In this document: piece after piece, positions 9,602-17,510 of the stretch
How the letters are laid out: the number at the start of each line of letters is the position of its first letter
How positions within the stretch are numbered: the stretch's first letter is position 1
Source of the DNA: JAWPMT01 sp965267435
Lineage (GTDB): Bacteria > Bacteroidota > Bacteroidia > Cytophagales > Cyclobacteriaceae
Direction: 5' to 3'
DNA length: 64,000 bases
Assembly: GCA_965267435.1 (NCBI GenBank)
Contig: OZ253960.1
Coordinates: 2,480,001 to 2,544,000, forward strand
Program-made: the position numbers and the translations under genes
The notes under the pieces: model-generated
What the model saw: the letters and a program-made list of their open reading frames with translations, nothing else
Databases searched by the model: none
What the model was told of the DNA's origin: nothing

Positions 9602-10135
9602 ATGAAACTTTCCAAGATGATTATTAGAGTTTTCACCAGCTGTCTAACGATCGCTATTATCGTTAGTTGTCAGGCCCAGGAATCAAGTGAAGCGCCAAAT
9701 GTAAGCCAGCTGCCAGACTATGATAAGTGGCAGTTGAATGAGGATGAATGGAAAGAGAAGCTGAGCGATTTTGAATTTTATGTGCTCAGAGAGAAAGGTA
9801 CCGAACGTGCCTTCAGTGGCAAGCTTTGGAACAACAAGAAACAAGGAACTTATAGCTGCAAGGCATGTGCGTTGCCACTATTCAGTTCAAAAACCAAATA
9901 CCGCTCCGGTACCGGATGGCCAAGCTTTTACCAACCGCTATCAGAGGATCGCGTCAAAGAGGAAAGCGACTTCCTGCTCGGGTATGAACGTACAGAAGTG
10001 ATGTGTGGACGATGCAACGGTCACCTGGGGCATGTATTCCCCGATGGACCGCGACCAACAGGCTTGAGATATTGCCTTAACTCGGTATCCCTGGACTTTG
10101 CTCCAGAAGAGGAAGCGAAACAACCTCAGAAATAA
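9602..10135 (+). CDS. msrB: Peptide-methionine (R)-S-oxide reductase, lipoprotein form
   Basis: Reduces methionine-R-sulfoxide in proteins; this copy is exported. The N-terminus has a lipoprotein signal with lipobox IIVSC (Cys23), so it probably repairs envelope proteins from a membrane anchor. The SelR fold spans residues about 45-168. Zinc ligands Cys86/Cys89 (CKAC) and Cys135/Cys138 (CGRC) and catalytic Cys158 (RYCLNS) are all present, as are the GTGWPSF and GHLGHVFPDGP motifs. Its 3' end overlaps the convergent hydrolase gene by 59 bases, so the last about 19 codons are read on both strands. Confidence 0.95.
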   Translation: MKLSKMIIRVFTSCLTIAIIVSCQAQESSEAPNVSQLPDYDKWQLNEDEWKEKLSDFEFYVLREKGTERAFSGKLWNNKKQGTYSCKACALPLFSSKTKYRSGTGWPSFYQPLSEDRVKEESDFLLGYERTEVMCGRCNGHLGHVFPDGPRPTGLRYCLNSVSLDFAPEEEAKQPQK

Positions 10136-11075
10136 ACCCCCAGGCCCGGTATTCCATCCAGCTGTATGGGTCACCGGGCATTGTGAATCCGACATGCCCT
10201 CCTTTCGCAGGTATCTCCAGAAATACGCTGCGGGACGAGGCTAGCAACTCTTGTGGATAACATCGCTCACCAAGCATAGGATCATTCCACGCATTGACAA
10301 TCAATGCCGGCTTCTCTACCCCCGGCAAATAGCGGTCGCATGTCGCCTCACCATAAAACTCCTGCAAAGAAGAAAAACCATGCAGAGGCACGGTATAGCG
10401 CTCATGAAAGGCTTCGAAATCTTTCAGCTCTTCAAGACCCTCAATGTCCAGTTCCGGGTGGATCTCGGCTTTCAGGGCAAGCTTGTCTTTGAGTTTCTTC
10501 AAGAAACGCTTTTCGTAAAACTTGTTACTTCGTAGTTCTAGCTGGTCGGCACTGTCCTTGAGATTACATGGTACCGAGAAGGTCACCGCCCCCAGGACCT
10601 CGTCATGCCGTGATGGGTCCTCACCTAGGTATTTCAAGGTCATGCTACCACCCATGGACGAACCGAGCAGCACAATCTCCCGAAAACCCTGTGCAACGGC
10701 GTGATCGATCACGCTAACCAGGTCCTGCGTATCGCCATGATGGTAGAACCTAGGCAGCCGGTTCATCTCCCCACTGCAACTCCGACAGTTCCAGGCAAGC
10801 ACCGACCAGCCCTTTCCGGAGAAGTACTTGGCAGGCCTCTGGACATAGTGGCGTTCGGAGTTGCCCTCCAGCCCGTGAGTAATCACCAGTAGACGCTTTG
10901 TGCTATTGCGGATCCAGTCTATATCGATAAAATCCCCATCAGGGAGTTCCAGGCGTTCGCGATCATAGGTCAGGCCCTTCACCTTGTAAAAGGCAGAAGG
11001 AATGATGGTCTCAAAGTGGCCATTTACAAAATACCAAGGCGTACTGTTGTAGCTACTTTCTGCTATGAGCGGCAT
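10077..11075 (-). CDS. YheT-family alpha/beta hydrolase
   Basis: 332-residue predicted esterase of the YheT/ABHD1-3 family. The start is taken as ATG 11075 (MPLIAESSYN), because the longer frame to 11177 adds a 34-residue stretch without homology features that approaches the divergent receptor promoter. Oxyanion region ITHGLEGNSERHYVQ, nucleophile elbow GSSMGGS, acid AWNDPMLG and base GGHVGF give a complete Ser-Asp-His triad. The family usually acts on lipid or acyl esters, but the substrate is unknown. The gene overlaps the convergent msrB by 59 bases at its 3' end and has no terminator of its own. Confidence 0.9.
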   Translation of the reverse strand: MPLIAESSYNSTPWYFVNGHFETIIPSAFYKVKGLTYDRERLELPDGDFIDIDWIRNSTKRLLVITHGLEGNSERHYVQRPAKYFSGKGWSVLAWNCRSCSGEMNRLPRFYHHGDTQDLVSVIDHAVAQGFREIVLLGSSMGGSMTLKYLGEDPSRHDEVLGAVTFSVPCNLKDSADQLELRSNKFYEKRFLKKLKDKLALKAEIHPELDIEGLEELKDFEAFHERYTVPLHGFSSLQEFYGEATCDRYLPGVEKPALIVNAWNDPMLGERCYPQELLASSRSVFLEIPAKGGHVGFTMPGDPYSWMEYRAWGFISEVVSLPLLEQSPGIPS

Positions 11076-11245
11076 GAGGACAGTTGAGGCATATTTTGAA
11101 TCAAGAAATACGACATGGGGCCCTCTCGGTTTTTGACCAAGCAAGCACATAGCTAGCGCTGCATGGTGAGTGATCATTATTTATTGAATGATCGGTCAAA
11201 CTTGGCAGCATTTTTGCGCCACCAATAACCAACCAGATGCTCCAG

Positions 11246-11261
11246 GCAATTCGCAAATTGC
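11246..11261. promoter_or_regulatory. Perfect inverted repeat in TonB-receptor promoter (candidate operator)
   Basis: GCAATT-CGCA-AATTGC, a perfect six-base dyad. It sits directly upstream of the -7-like element at 11265, where a repressor would block sigma factor. A metal- or heme-responsive repressor is a reasonable guess from the receptor type but is not shown by sequence. Confidence 0.35.
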
Positions 11262-11264
11262 GCA

Positions 11265-11272
11265 TACTTTTG
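11265..11272 (+). promoter_or_regulatory. Bacteroidota-type -7 promoter element for TonB receptor
   Basis: TACTTTTG matches the TAnnTTTG consensus of Bacteroidota housekeeping promoters exactly. It would start transcription about 8 bases before ATG 11287. I see no clear -33 TTTG box at the expected distance. Confidence 0.4.
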
Positions 11273-11286
11273 CGGTTAGATCAAAT

Positions 11287-13755
11287 ATGAAATCAATATT
11301 TGTACGTTTTTCTGTTTCTCTTTCGGTTTTGATACTCTTTTCTATCTCCGATCTCCAAGGGCAACAGGTGCAGGTAGTAGATGCTGCCACGCAACTTCCT
11401 CTCGCGGACGTTTTCATCTTCCACTCAGACCAGGATATTGCTCGCTTTACCGATAAGACTGGAAGAGCCGATCTGACAGATTTTCCTACCGAAGGCAAGA
11501 TCCTGTTTCAACATCCCTCCTTCAAAACGGCAGAAACAGACAAAAAGCAACTGACAGAAAATGGATTTACTATCGCCTTGACGGAGAACATACTGGAGTT
11601 TGCTGAAATCACCATCTCTGCAAGCAAGTGGCGGCAGAGTGCATCAGAGGTCCCCATGGATATTCTATCCATCGAATCAAAAGCGATCACCTTCAACAAC
11701 CCCCAGACCTCTGCAGACCTGCTTAGCAACAGCGGCGAGGTGTTCGTCCAAAAAAGCCAGTTGGGAGGTGGTAGTCCTACGCTTCGTGGATTCGCAGCCA
11801 ATGCGGTACTCTTGGTGGTCGACGGTGTCCGCATGAACAATGCTATCTATCGTAGCGGCAATCTGCAAAATGTGATCAACATCGACCCCTTCATTGTGGA
11901 TCAAACGGAAGTGGTCTTCGGGCCAGGATCGGTAATTTATGGCAGTGACGCCCTGGGCGGTGTGATGGAGTTCCGTACCAAAGTGCCGAGGTGGTCTGAC
12001 ACCGGCAAGACCAAGTTCGCAGGGAACGCGGCGTTGAGGTATGGAACGGCGGCCAATGAATTCACTAGTCACTTTGATGTCACGATAGCCAATAAAGACA
12101 TCGCCTATTTTGGCTCCATCTCTTATACCACTCTCAATGATCTCAGAGCTGGCGCTCGCCGTACCGGAGGGTTCGAAGGACACTTCGAACGAAACTTCTA
12201 TGCGCAGCGGGTCAATAACGAGGATGTGCTGGTGCCAAATAGCGACCCCAACCTACAGCGATTCTCAGGCTACAATCTCATCAACGCGCTGCAAAAGGTA
12301 CGATGGAGAACATCAGATAAAACTTCCCTCACTTACAGTTACTTCCTCAGTACGACATCCGACATACCGAGGTATGACCGCCTCACCCTCCCGCTCTACC
12401 CTGGCTCAGACTCACTCGCCAACGCCGAATGGTACTACGGGCCACAGAGCTGGCAGATGCACAGCCTGAAGTTCCAGACCTTTAGCCCTACGCGTTTTTA
12501 TGATCACATGCAGACTACGTTATCCTTTCAGTTCTACGAAGAAAGTCGGCATGATCGCGCCTTCGGTAATGATCTGCTCCGAAGTCGCAAGGAAGAAGTA
12601 GACATTTTCACCTTCAACAATGACTTCGAAAAATATCTGAAGAAGGGAACCCTATACTATGGCGTTGATGGATTTTGGAATGGTGTGCAATCGCGAGCGC
12701 AAAGAAAGAACCTGATCACTGAGGAAACGAGTCGCGCAACTACAAGATATCCCGATGATGGCAGCACGTACTACAGCATCGCCCTCTACGGCAATTACAA
12801 GTGGACGATGGGTCAGCGATGGGTCGCCACCGCCGGAGGCAGATACAGCCTTGTGCGCCTAAAAGCTCACACCGACAATACCGATGCGTTGGCGTTGGCC
12901 GAGGACAACAGATCTGTGGATGTCAATGACACGCAGTTCTTCAGAAATCTCAGCCTCACCAATCAAGCAGTTACCGGTAGTTTGGGGTTGGTCTTCAACC
13001 CCTCCTCCAACACGAAGGTCAGCAGTGTGATCTCGTCGGGGTTTCGGGCACCGAATATCGACGACGTGGGCAAAATTTTCGAAGTGGATGACCGAACCAT
13101 TGTAATCCCTAACGACGATCTCAAACCCGAATACTCCTACAACCAGGAGGTGAGTTTAGAGCACGGACTGAGTGAAAGTCTCAGGTTCAAGGTAGTCGCA
13201 TTCCACAGCTTGTTGGTCAATGCCATTGTTCGTGGGCCTGTGGACTACGGTGGGGAACAAACGCTATCGTTTCAAGGCCGACAGATAGAACTGCGCTCAC
13301 AGGTAAATGCTGACAGAGCCCGCATATATGGTGGTTCTGCTCGGGTCGATTGGGCTCCAAGTCCACATTGGACCATGTCATCATCCCTCAATGTAAACGA
13401 GGGCAGGGAACTGGATAATGACGAACCACTAAGGCATTCTACCCCCGTTTTTGGAAGGACTTCGGTCCAGTACCAAAAGAAAGCCTGGACTTGTGAGGTA
13501 TTCTCCGACTACAATGCCACGAAGAGTGCCGACAATATCCCGGATGCGGAAATCATTGATAAGCCTCACTTGTATACAGATACCGGATCACCGGGTTGGT
13601 ACACCCTGAACCTACGTCTGGGCTACGCCCCACTGCCTTACTTGACCGTACAGGGTGGCGTCGAAAACATCATGGACAAACACTATCGACCTTATTCATC
13701 AGGCATCAGTGCCTCCGGCCGCAATATCTATCTGACCTTGAGGTCCAGCTTCTAG
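11287..13755 (+). CDS. TonB-dependent outer-membrane receptor, heme/hemoglobin type
   Basis: 822-residue outer-membrane active transporter. The start at ATG 11287 gives a signal peptide (MKSIFVRFSVSLSVLILFSI, cut near LQGQ). A short carboxypeptidase-regulatory-like domain follows (residues about 25-95), then the plug, with the conserved stretch TLRGFAANAVLLVVDGVRMN and FGPGSVIYGSDALGGVMEF, then a 22-strand barrel ending in a C-terminal phenylalanine (LTLRSSF). The plug and FRAPNIDDVGKIFE resemble the hemoglobin/transferrin/lactoferrin receptor family, so heme or iron-chelate uptake is likely but not certain. No TonB box can be confidently assigned. It stops one base from the stop of the convergent gene at 13757. 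Confidence 0.9.
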   Translation: MKSIFVRFSVSLSVLILFSISDLQGQQVQVVDAATQLPLADVFIFHSDQDIARFTDKTGRADLTDFPTEGKILFQHPSFKTAETDKKQLTENGFTIALTENILEFAEITISASKWRQSASEVPMDILSIESKAITFNNPQTSADLLSNSGEVFVQKSQLGGGSPTLRGFAANAVLLVVDGVRMNNAIYRSGNLQNVINIDPFIVDQTEVVFGPGSVIYGSDALGGVMEFRTKVPRWSDTGKTKFAGNAALRYGTAANEFTSHFDVTIANKDIAYFGSISYTTLNDLRAGARRTGGFEGHFERNFYAQRVNNEDVLVPNSDPNLQRFSGYNLINALQKVRWRTSDKTSLTYSYFLSTTSDIPRYDRLTLPLYPGSDSLANAEWYYGPQSWQMHSLKFQTFSPTRFYDHMQTTLSFQFYEESRHDRAFGNDLLRSRKEEVDIFTFNNDFEKYLKKGTLYYGVDGFWNGVQSRAQRKNLITEETSRATTRYPDDGSTYYSIALYGNYKWTMGQRWVATAGGRYSLVRLKAHTDNTDALALAEDNRSVDVNDTQFFRNLSLTNQAVTGSLGLVFNPSSNTKVSSVISSGFRAPNIDDVGKIFEVDDRTIVIPNDDLKPEYSYNQEVSLEHGLSESLRFKVVAFHSLLVNAIVRGPVDYGGEQTLSFQGRQIELRSQVNADRARIYGGSARVDWAPSPHWTMSSSLNVNEGRELDNDEPLRHSTPVFGRTSVQYQKKAWTCEVFSDYNATKSADNIPDAEIIDKPHLYTDTGSPGWYTLNLRLGYAPLPYLTVQGGVENIMDKHYRPYSSGISASGRNIYLTLRSSF

Positions 13756-13756
13756 A

Positions 13757-14629
13757 CTACTCCCCTTTTCTCAAGTTGAACACGCGCGAGACATTGAAAC
13801 CGAAATGGATGTCTCCGCTGAAAAAATCCCCAGTTGTTTCTGCAATGAAGCCCTTCTCGATCATTTGCTGGGCATTGGTAAAATGTAACTGGAAGACATG
13901 ACCGCCGGTCTCGATATCAAATCCAATCGCAAGGGCATCGGTAAATTGCTCGGCATGATCCGTGGTCTGGAGGTAATACTCTGCATTCAATGCAATACGG
14001 TTAGTCAACTTCACCCTACCGCCGAATCCTATGGCAAAAACGTCGTTGTTATCCTCCTCGGAGAATACAAGATTGCGATGCACCCAAGAGGGCATGACTT
14101 GTAGAGAAACGTTGGTATTGACTTTGTGTGCGATGAGCAACTGCGTCGTGTAGGCCCAGCGATGGACCGGCAAGTATTCCTGTCCATCGTCAGGAAAATC
14201 CGCCGTTCGTGAAGTTGCAGACGCAAAGGCCGTCACCGAAAGCGGCATGGTCGTCGACTGTCGCAAGGCTTTGTATTTGATAAATCCGTCATACACCTTG
14301 TCGAATGAGGACCTGCCCACGCCAATGTTCAACTGGTCTGTGACCCCGTACTCTAGGCCAAATCGAATATTGGCATTGTCCAGACCAAAGAACTCATCAA
14401 TCCCGGTATTGATCCGACCAAATCGATGGCTGATAACAAACTCAAGAATACCTGCGGTGCGCGTCTCAATTGAATGTCCATTGATGAGTCTGGTACTCTT
14501 GAATGTTGCCGTTGTGTACTTCTTCGTTTCCTCAGAGGTACTCTGTAGCAGGTCCATGAGTTCATCTTGCGAGAGGGCTGGGAAAGCGACAAAAAATGCA
14601 ATCCCAAGGATCCAGTTATTTGGTTTCAT
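13757..14629 (-). CDS. DUF5777-family beta-barrel protein
   Basis: 290-residue exported protein with signal peptide (MKPNNWILGIAFFVAFPALS). The rest alternates aromatic and polar residues typical of outer-membrane strands (FGLEYGVTDQLNIGVGRSSF; LNAEYYLQTTDHAEQ). The family is known in Bacteroidota and is often encoded beside YceI and cytochrome-like proteins, as here. It is the last gene of a three-gene operon and overlaps the end of the YceI gene by 14 bases, implying translational coupling. Function is unassigned; a role with a redox or lipid ligand handled by YceI is inference. Confidence 0.82.
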   Translation of the reverse strand: MKPNNWILGIAFFVAFPALSQDELMDLLQSTSEETKKYTTATFKSTRLINGHSIETRTAGILEFVISHRFGRINTGIDEFFGLDNANIRFGLEYGVTDQLNIGVGRSSFDKVYDGFIKYKALRQSTTMPLSVTAFASATSRTADFPDDGQEYLPVHRWAYTTQLLIAHKVNTNVSLQVMPSWVHRNLVFSEEDNNDVFAIGFGGRVKLTNRIALNAEYYLQTTDHAEQFTDALAIGFDIETGGHVFQLHFTNAQQMIEKGFIAETTGDFFSGDIHFGFNVSRVFNLRKGE

Positions 14630-15200
14630 AAGGCTTATAGGAGAATTTGACGGTCACCTCTACCTCCTCTGCAATGTTATAAAATACCGCCTTTGGAATT
14701 TTGATTTTGTAATCTTTCAATTGGACAGGGAAAACTGCCTCGATATCTACGCCATCCGATGTGAAGGAAATCTCTCCTTCCACGGTCACGTCTCTAGTCA
14801 CGCCATGTATGGTGAGTTCTCCGTCCACAGCCACTTGCTGCTTGCCAGTCGCACCATCCCAATTTTGAATAGTCGCTGAAAATGTCGCCTCCGGGTACTT
14901 CTCCGATTCCAGATAGTTCTCGTTGAAGTGCTCTTGCATCAGTGACTTCTCAAACTGGAACTGATCAATCGGTATTGTGAATGCAAATCGTCCGGTCTCA
15001 GCATCGAAAACGCTACGCCCGGCTGTGTTATCCGCCTCTATGTCTTCCAGAGGAGCGTCCGAAAAGAAGTGGACGAAACTCTCTTCACTTAAGTATTTCT
15101 GAGCCGTAAGAGGCAAATGCAGCATGGACATGACTGCCACGAGCAGTCCGACGGCAATCCACCGCCATTGGTATCCTCCGTTAGTTATCTTGAGCGCCAT
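14616..15200 (-). CDS. YceI-family periplasmic lipid/quinone-binding protein
   Basis: 194 residues. After a positively charged start and TM/signal segment (residues about 14-33) comes the YceI lipocalin-like barrel. Typical family stretches are DAETGRFAFTIPIDQFQF, ESEKYPEATFSATI and VDGELTIHGVTRDVTVEGEI. YceI proteins bind isoprenoid chains in a closed barrel. It overlaps the upstream cytochrome-like gene by 20 bases and the downstream DUF5777 gene by 14 bases, so the three are very likely co-translated. The combination suggests an envelope electron-transfer or quinone-related function. Confidence 0.9.
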   Translation of the reverse strand: MALKITNGGYQWRWIAVGLLVAVMSMLHLPLTAQKYLSEESFVHFFSDAPLEDIEADNTAGRSVFDAETGRFAFTIPIDQFQFEKSLMQEHFNENYLESEKYPEATFSATIQNWDGATGKQQVAVDGELTIHGVTRDVTVEGEISFTSDGVDIEAVFPVQLKDYKIKIPKAVFYNIAEEVEVTVKFSYKPYETK

Positions 15201-15513
15201 TTTCTACCCAGCAGTTGATTTGTGAAACTAAAGATCCGGACAACGCTCCGGAAGGCGGCATGGTCCCAGCAGTTGTTCGCGCTTGAATCCTTGCGGCATG
15301 TTGGATGATAGCATCACTCGTATTGAGTAGCGGTGATTGTCGGTCAAGGTGACAACCGCTCCTCGCGCATCTCGATTCGATGATGGGAACGATATCACTG
15401 GACAACGACACCTCGGTATCGGCACACTCATCGTCAGGGAATGGCTCTATGGTGTCCGATGCACAGGAAGAAATGAACAAGACGGCCATTAGTAATAGCG
15501 GTGATTTATTCAT
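15181..15513 (-). CDS. Small cytochrome c-like lipoprotein with CX4CH motif
   Basis: 110 residues. Lipobox LFISSC puts the lipidated cysteine at 17. The mature part carries CARSGCH (Cys49, Cys54, His55), a CX4CH haem-attachment-like motif rather than the common CXXCH, and a later TMPPSG with Met85 as possible axial ligand. Similar 'CATSGCH' lipoproteins occur widely in Bacteroidota and are usually labelled cytochrome c. Whether haem is really attached by the standard lyase is open. First gene of the operon with YceI and DUF5777, overlapping YceI by 20 bases. Confidence 0.75.
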   Translation of the reverse strand: MNKSPLLLMAVLFISSCASDTIEPFPDDECADTEVSLSSDIVPIIESRCARSGCHLDRQSPLLNTSDAIIQHAARIQARTTAGTMPPSGALSGSLVSQINCWVENGAQDN

Positions 15514-15548
15514 GGATGGAGTGGTTTGTTGAATTGATAACCTCTATA

Positions 15549-16019
15549 CTACTCTTCGGCATCATCGGTTGCCTCGATGATCTCCCAGGTGTGGTCTGAT
15601 AGCAACCTCACCTTAGCCAGATACTTTTCATAAGGAAATGATCTCCCCCATTCGTCGACAGATATCATCGAGAGGACATCCTCCCCAGACTTTCGCTGAT
15701 AGAGATGGTATTCCTTCCCTATCACCGGTTGGAAGTTCATCGTGGACAGGTAGATACGCTCGGACATCTCCACGCGCTTCTTGAGATAGTTGGCCTGCTG
15801 CACGAGTGTCTGCATTTGCTCAAAGAGCTGCTGAAACTGCCTGTCCGTCTGATCGTGCATCGCCGAAATGGCATTTCCCTTGATTCTTCCCTTGTCGGTC
15901 GGTTTCACAATAGCACTACCGACAGTGTGAGCGTAGGCAATCAGACCGGGATAATCGGCAATTTTATCCTTCTCCTTTTCGAGATCGATTTGAGAGATAT
16001 CGATTTTATTTTTCTTCAT
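15549..16019 (-). CDS. DUF2452-domain protein
   Basis: 156 residues, soluble, no signal peptide. It matches the DUF2452 pattern: ADYPGLIAYAHTVGSAIVKP near the N-terminus, then a helical QLFEQMQTLVQQANYLKKRV segment, then a beta-rich tail (KEYHLYQRKSGEDVLSMI). Function is unknown; it is conserved in Bacteroidota and some eukaryotes. Its start codon overlaps the stop of the small membrane protein gene upstream (16006-16164) by 14 bases, so the two form an operon. Confidence 0.85.
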   Translation of the reverse strand: MKKNKIDISQIDLEKEKDKIADYPGLIAYAHTVGSAIVKPTDKGRIKGNAISAMHDQTDRQFQQLFEQMQTLVQQANYLKKRVEMSERIYLSTMNFQPVIGKEYHLYQRKSGEDVLSMISVDEWGRSFPYEKYLAKVRLLSDHTWEIIEATDDAEE

Positions 16020-16164
16020 TTCCAGCCTGGTCGTTGATACGTTCTTTGAGGTTTTTCTTGGCCCCCGGCCATGTCGTCCTTCGGCTAATGTCCATGCCGA
16101 TGATAATAATGATCAACAAGAAGAGCGCTGCCAGCACAAAAAATATTTTCTTGGATCGCTTCAT
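16006..16164 (-). CDS. 52-residue single-pass membrane protein
   Basis: A short gene easily missed by length cut-offs. ATG 16164 starts MKRSKKIFFVLAALFLLIII, continuing IIGMDISRRTTWPGAKKNLK and ending in NEEK with stop at 16006-16008. Structure: basic N-terminus, one hydrophobic helix (residues about 8-23), then a basic cytoplasmic or periplasmic tail. The stop overlaps the DUF2452 start by 14 bases, the arrangement of translationally coupled genes, which supports it being real. I do not recognise the family. Confidence 0.65.
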   Translation of the reverse strand: MKRSKKIFFVLAALFLLIIIIIGMDISRRTTWPGAKKNLKERINDQAGNEEK

Positions 16165-16182
16165 ATTCGTCTATTGGAACTA

Positions 16183-16190
16183 CAAATTTG
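16183..16190. promoter_or_regulatory. Palindromic CAAATTTG between divergent genes
   Basis: In the 53-base gap between the 52-residue gene (minus) and the DUF3127 gene (plus), the palindrome CAAATTTG matches TAnnTTTG at all but the first base on both strands. It could serve as a shared -7 element. Weak evidence, position only. Confidence 0.2.
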
Positions 16191-16217
16191 AGTAATAGTT
16201 CAACGAAGGCCTAAACC

Positions 16218-16577
16218 ATGAATATCAAAGGAAGACTATTAGAAAAATACGATACACAAAACGTGACCGATACCTTTCGGAAGAGGGAGTTCATCGTGGA
16301 GTATGCTGAAAACCCACAATATCCTGAGTTTCTGAAGTTTGAGCTCATTCAGAGCAATTGTGACCAACTGGACGACATCGCCGAAGGCTCGGAGATTTCC
16401 GTTACTTTCAACCTAAAAGGTCGAAAATGGACCGACAAGCAAGGCAAAGTCGTCTATTTCAACAGCCTTCAAGCATGGCGTGTGGAAACAGCCACTCCGG
16501 GCATGCCCGATGAAGATTCAGACGACCAGCGCTGGATCGACCAGAGCATGCCTACAGATGACGATCTACCCTTTTGA
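16218..16577 (+). CDS. DUF3127-domain protein with SSB-like acidic C-terminal tip
   Basis: 119 residues. The core (residues about 1-90) is an OB-fold-like beta domain of the DUF3127 family (MNIKGRLLEKYDTQNVTDTF; ISVTFNLKGRKW), found mostly in Bacteroidota. The tail is acidic (DEDSDDQRW) and ends TDDDLPF, almost identical to the DDDIPF tip that single-stranded DNA-binding protein uses to recruit repair and replication partners. A nucleic-acid role is inference from fold and tip. The last three codons and stop overlap the convergent 90-residue gene by 12 bases. Confidence 0.85.
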   Translation: MNIKGRLLEKYDTQNVTDTFRKREFIVEYAENPQYPEFLKFELIQSNCDQLDDIAEGSEISVTFNLKGRKWTDKQGKVVYFNSLQAWRVETATPGMPDEDSDDQRWIDQSMPTDDDLPF

Positions 16578-16838
16578 GAGAGTTCGCTTCTTGCGGAAAG
16601 TAATGGGAATATAATCGTCTGTCGGAATGCCTATGTGGGCAAGCTCCCATGCAGAATTGTAATCTTTGACGAGGTTTTTGATACACTCGACACGATCTTC
16701 GGTTGGATAAGGGCACTCCTCCCAGTAGAAAATCTCTACGCGGTAGTTATATTGCTTTTTAATGCCATTGATCCTAACCTCAACCTCAATGTCCTGTTCT
16801 TCGTTAAGTCGGGGGATTTCGATTCCTATTACGCTCAT
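16566..16838 (-). CDS. Unassigned 90-residue soluble protein
   Basis: I do not recognise it. No signal peptide or TM segment; mixed alpha/beta composition with an acidic first third (PRLNEEQDIEVEVRING), an aromatic centre (YNYRVEIFYWEECPYP) with two cysteines and a basic end (RKKRTLSKG). The 12-base convergent overlap with DUF3127 and a divergent gap of 120 bases to the DUF2911 gene are compatible with an independent gene. Frame quality is good throughout, and no better frame covers this stretch. Confidence 0.6.
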   Translation of the reverse strand: MSVIGIEIPRLNEEQDIEVEVRINGIKKQYNYRVEIFYWEECPYPTEDRVECIKNLVKDYNSAWELAHIGIPTDDYIPITFRKKRTLSKG

Positions 16839-16958
16839 AGTTAAACTCAGTTATCAATTTGGTGTGCACAAAAAACGTACCTAACGATTCAAGTATTTGA
16901 TAACCAGCAAATTAACAATTGTTTGTAAACTTAAGAGTGACCGGTTTCTGAACATATC

Positions 16959-17510
16959 ATGTACGCAATTAGATCAAGATCATTCTTTTTAACATCGCCA
17001 ATCACCACCCTACTGGGTGTCTTCATCGCTTTGACTTTTGTAGCGTGCGAGTCAGGAGACAAGTCGAACCGCCCGTCTCCCCCGGCATCTGACACTACGA
17101 TAGTGCAAACGGCAGTAGTCGTAATTGACTATAGTAGCCCGGCCGTCAAGAAGAGAAAATTATTGGATGGCCTGATCCCCTACAACAAGGTGTGGCGAAC
17201 AGGGGCTAATGAAGCCACAAAATTCGCTACGGATAAGGACCTGCTTGTAATGGGTGAGCGATTGCCAAAAGGCAAGTATGCCTACTTCACACGAGCCTCT
17301 GAGGGTACGTGGACGATCCTATTCAACCGGGAATGGGACCAATGGGGCGCATATGGTTACGATAAAGACCAGGATGCATTGCGGATCGAAGTGACCCCAA
17401 GGAGTGTGGAGGACTTCAAAGAGCGGATGACGCTGTATTTTGAGAACGATGAACTGGTCTTTCATTGGGGCCACCTGCAGTACAGCCTCGAGCTGCAACA
17501 AGCACCCTAG
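16959..17510 (+). CDS. DUF2911-domain lipoprotein
   Basis: 183 residues. The N-terminus is a long hydrophobic signal with lipobox TFVAC (Cys30), followed by a Ser/Pro linker (NRPSPPASD). The DUF2911 domain covers the rest: VVIDYSSPAVKKRKL, LIPYNKVWRTGANEATKF and KGKYAYFT are typical of this Bacteroidota envelope family of unknown function. It overlaps the convergent DUF302 gene by 4 bases. No partner genes suggest a pathway. Confidence 0.88.
   Translation: MYAIRSRSFFLTSPITTLLGVFIALTFVACESGDKSNRPSPPASDTTIVQTAVVVIDYSSPAVKKRKLLDGLIPYNKVWRTGANEATKFATDKDLLVMGERLPKGKYAYFTRASEGTWTILFNREWDQWGAYGYDKDQDALRIEVTPRSVEDFKERMTLYFENDELVFHWGHLQYSLELQQAP

Noticed and set aside
11076..11177. 34-residue N-terminal extension of the YheT-like hydrolase
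   Set aside because: No family similarity and runs toward the divergent receptor promoter; MPLIAESSYN at 11075 fits better.
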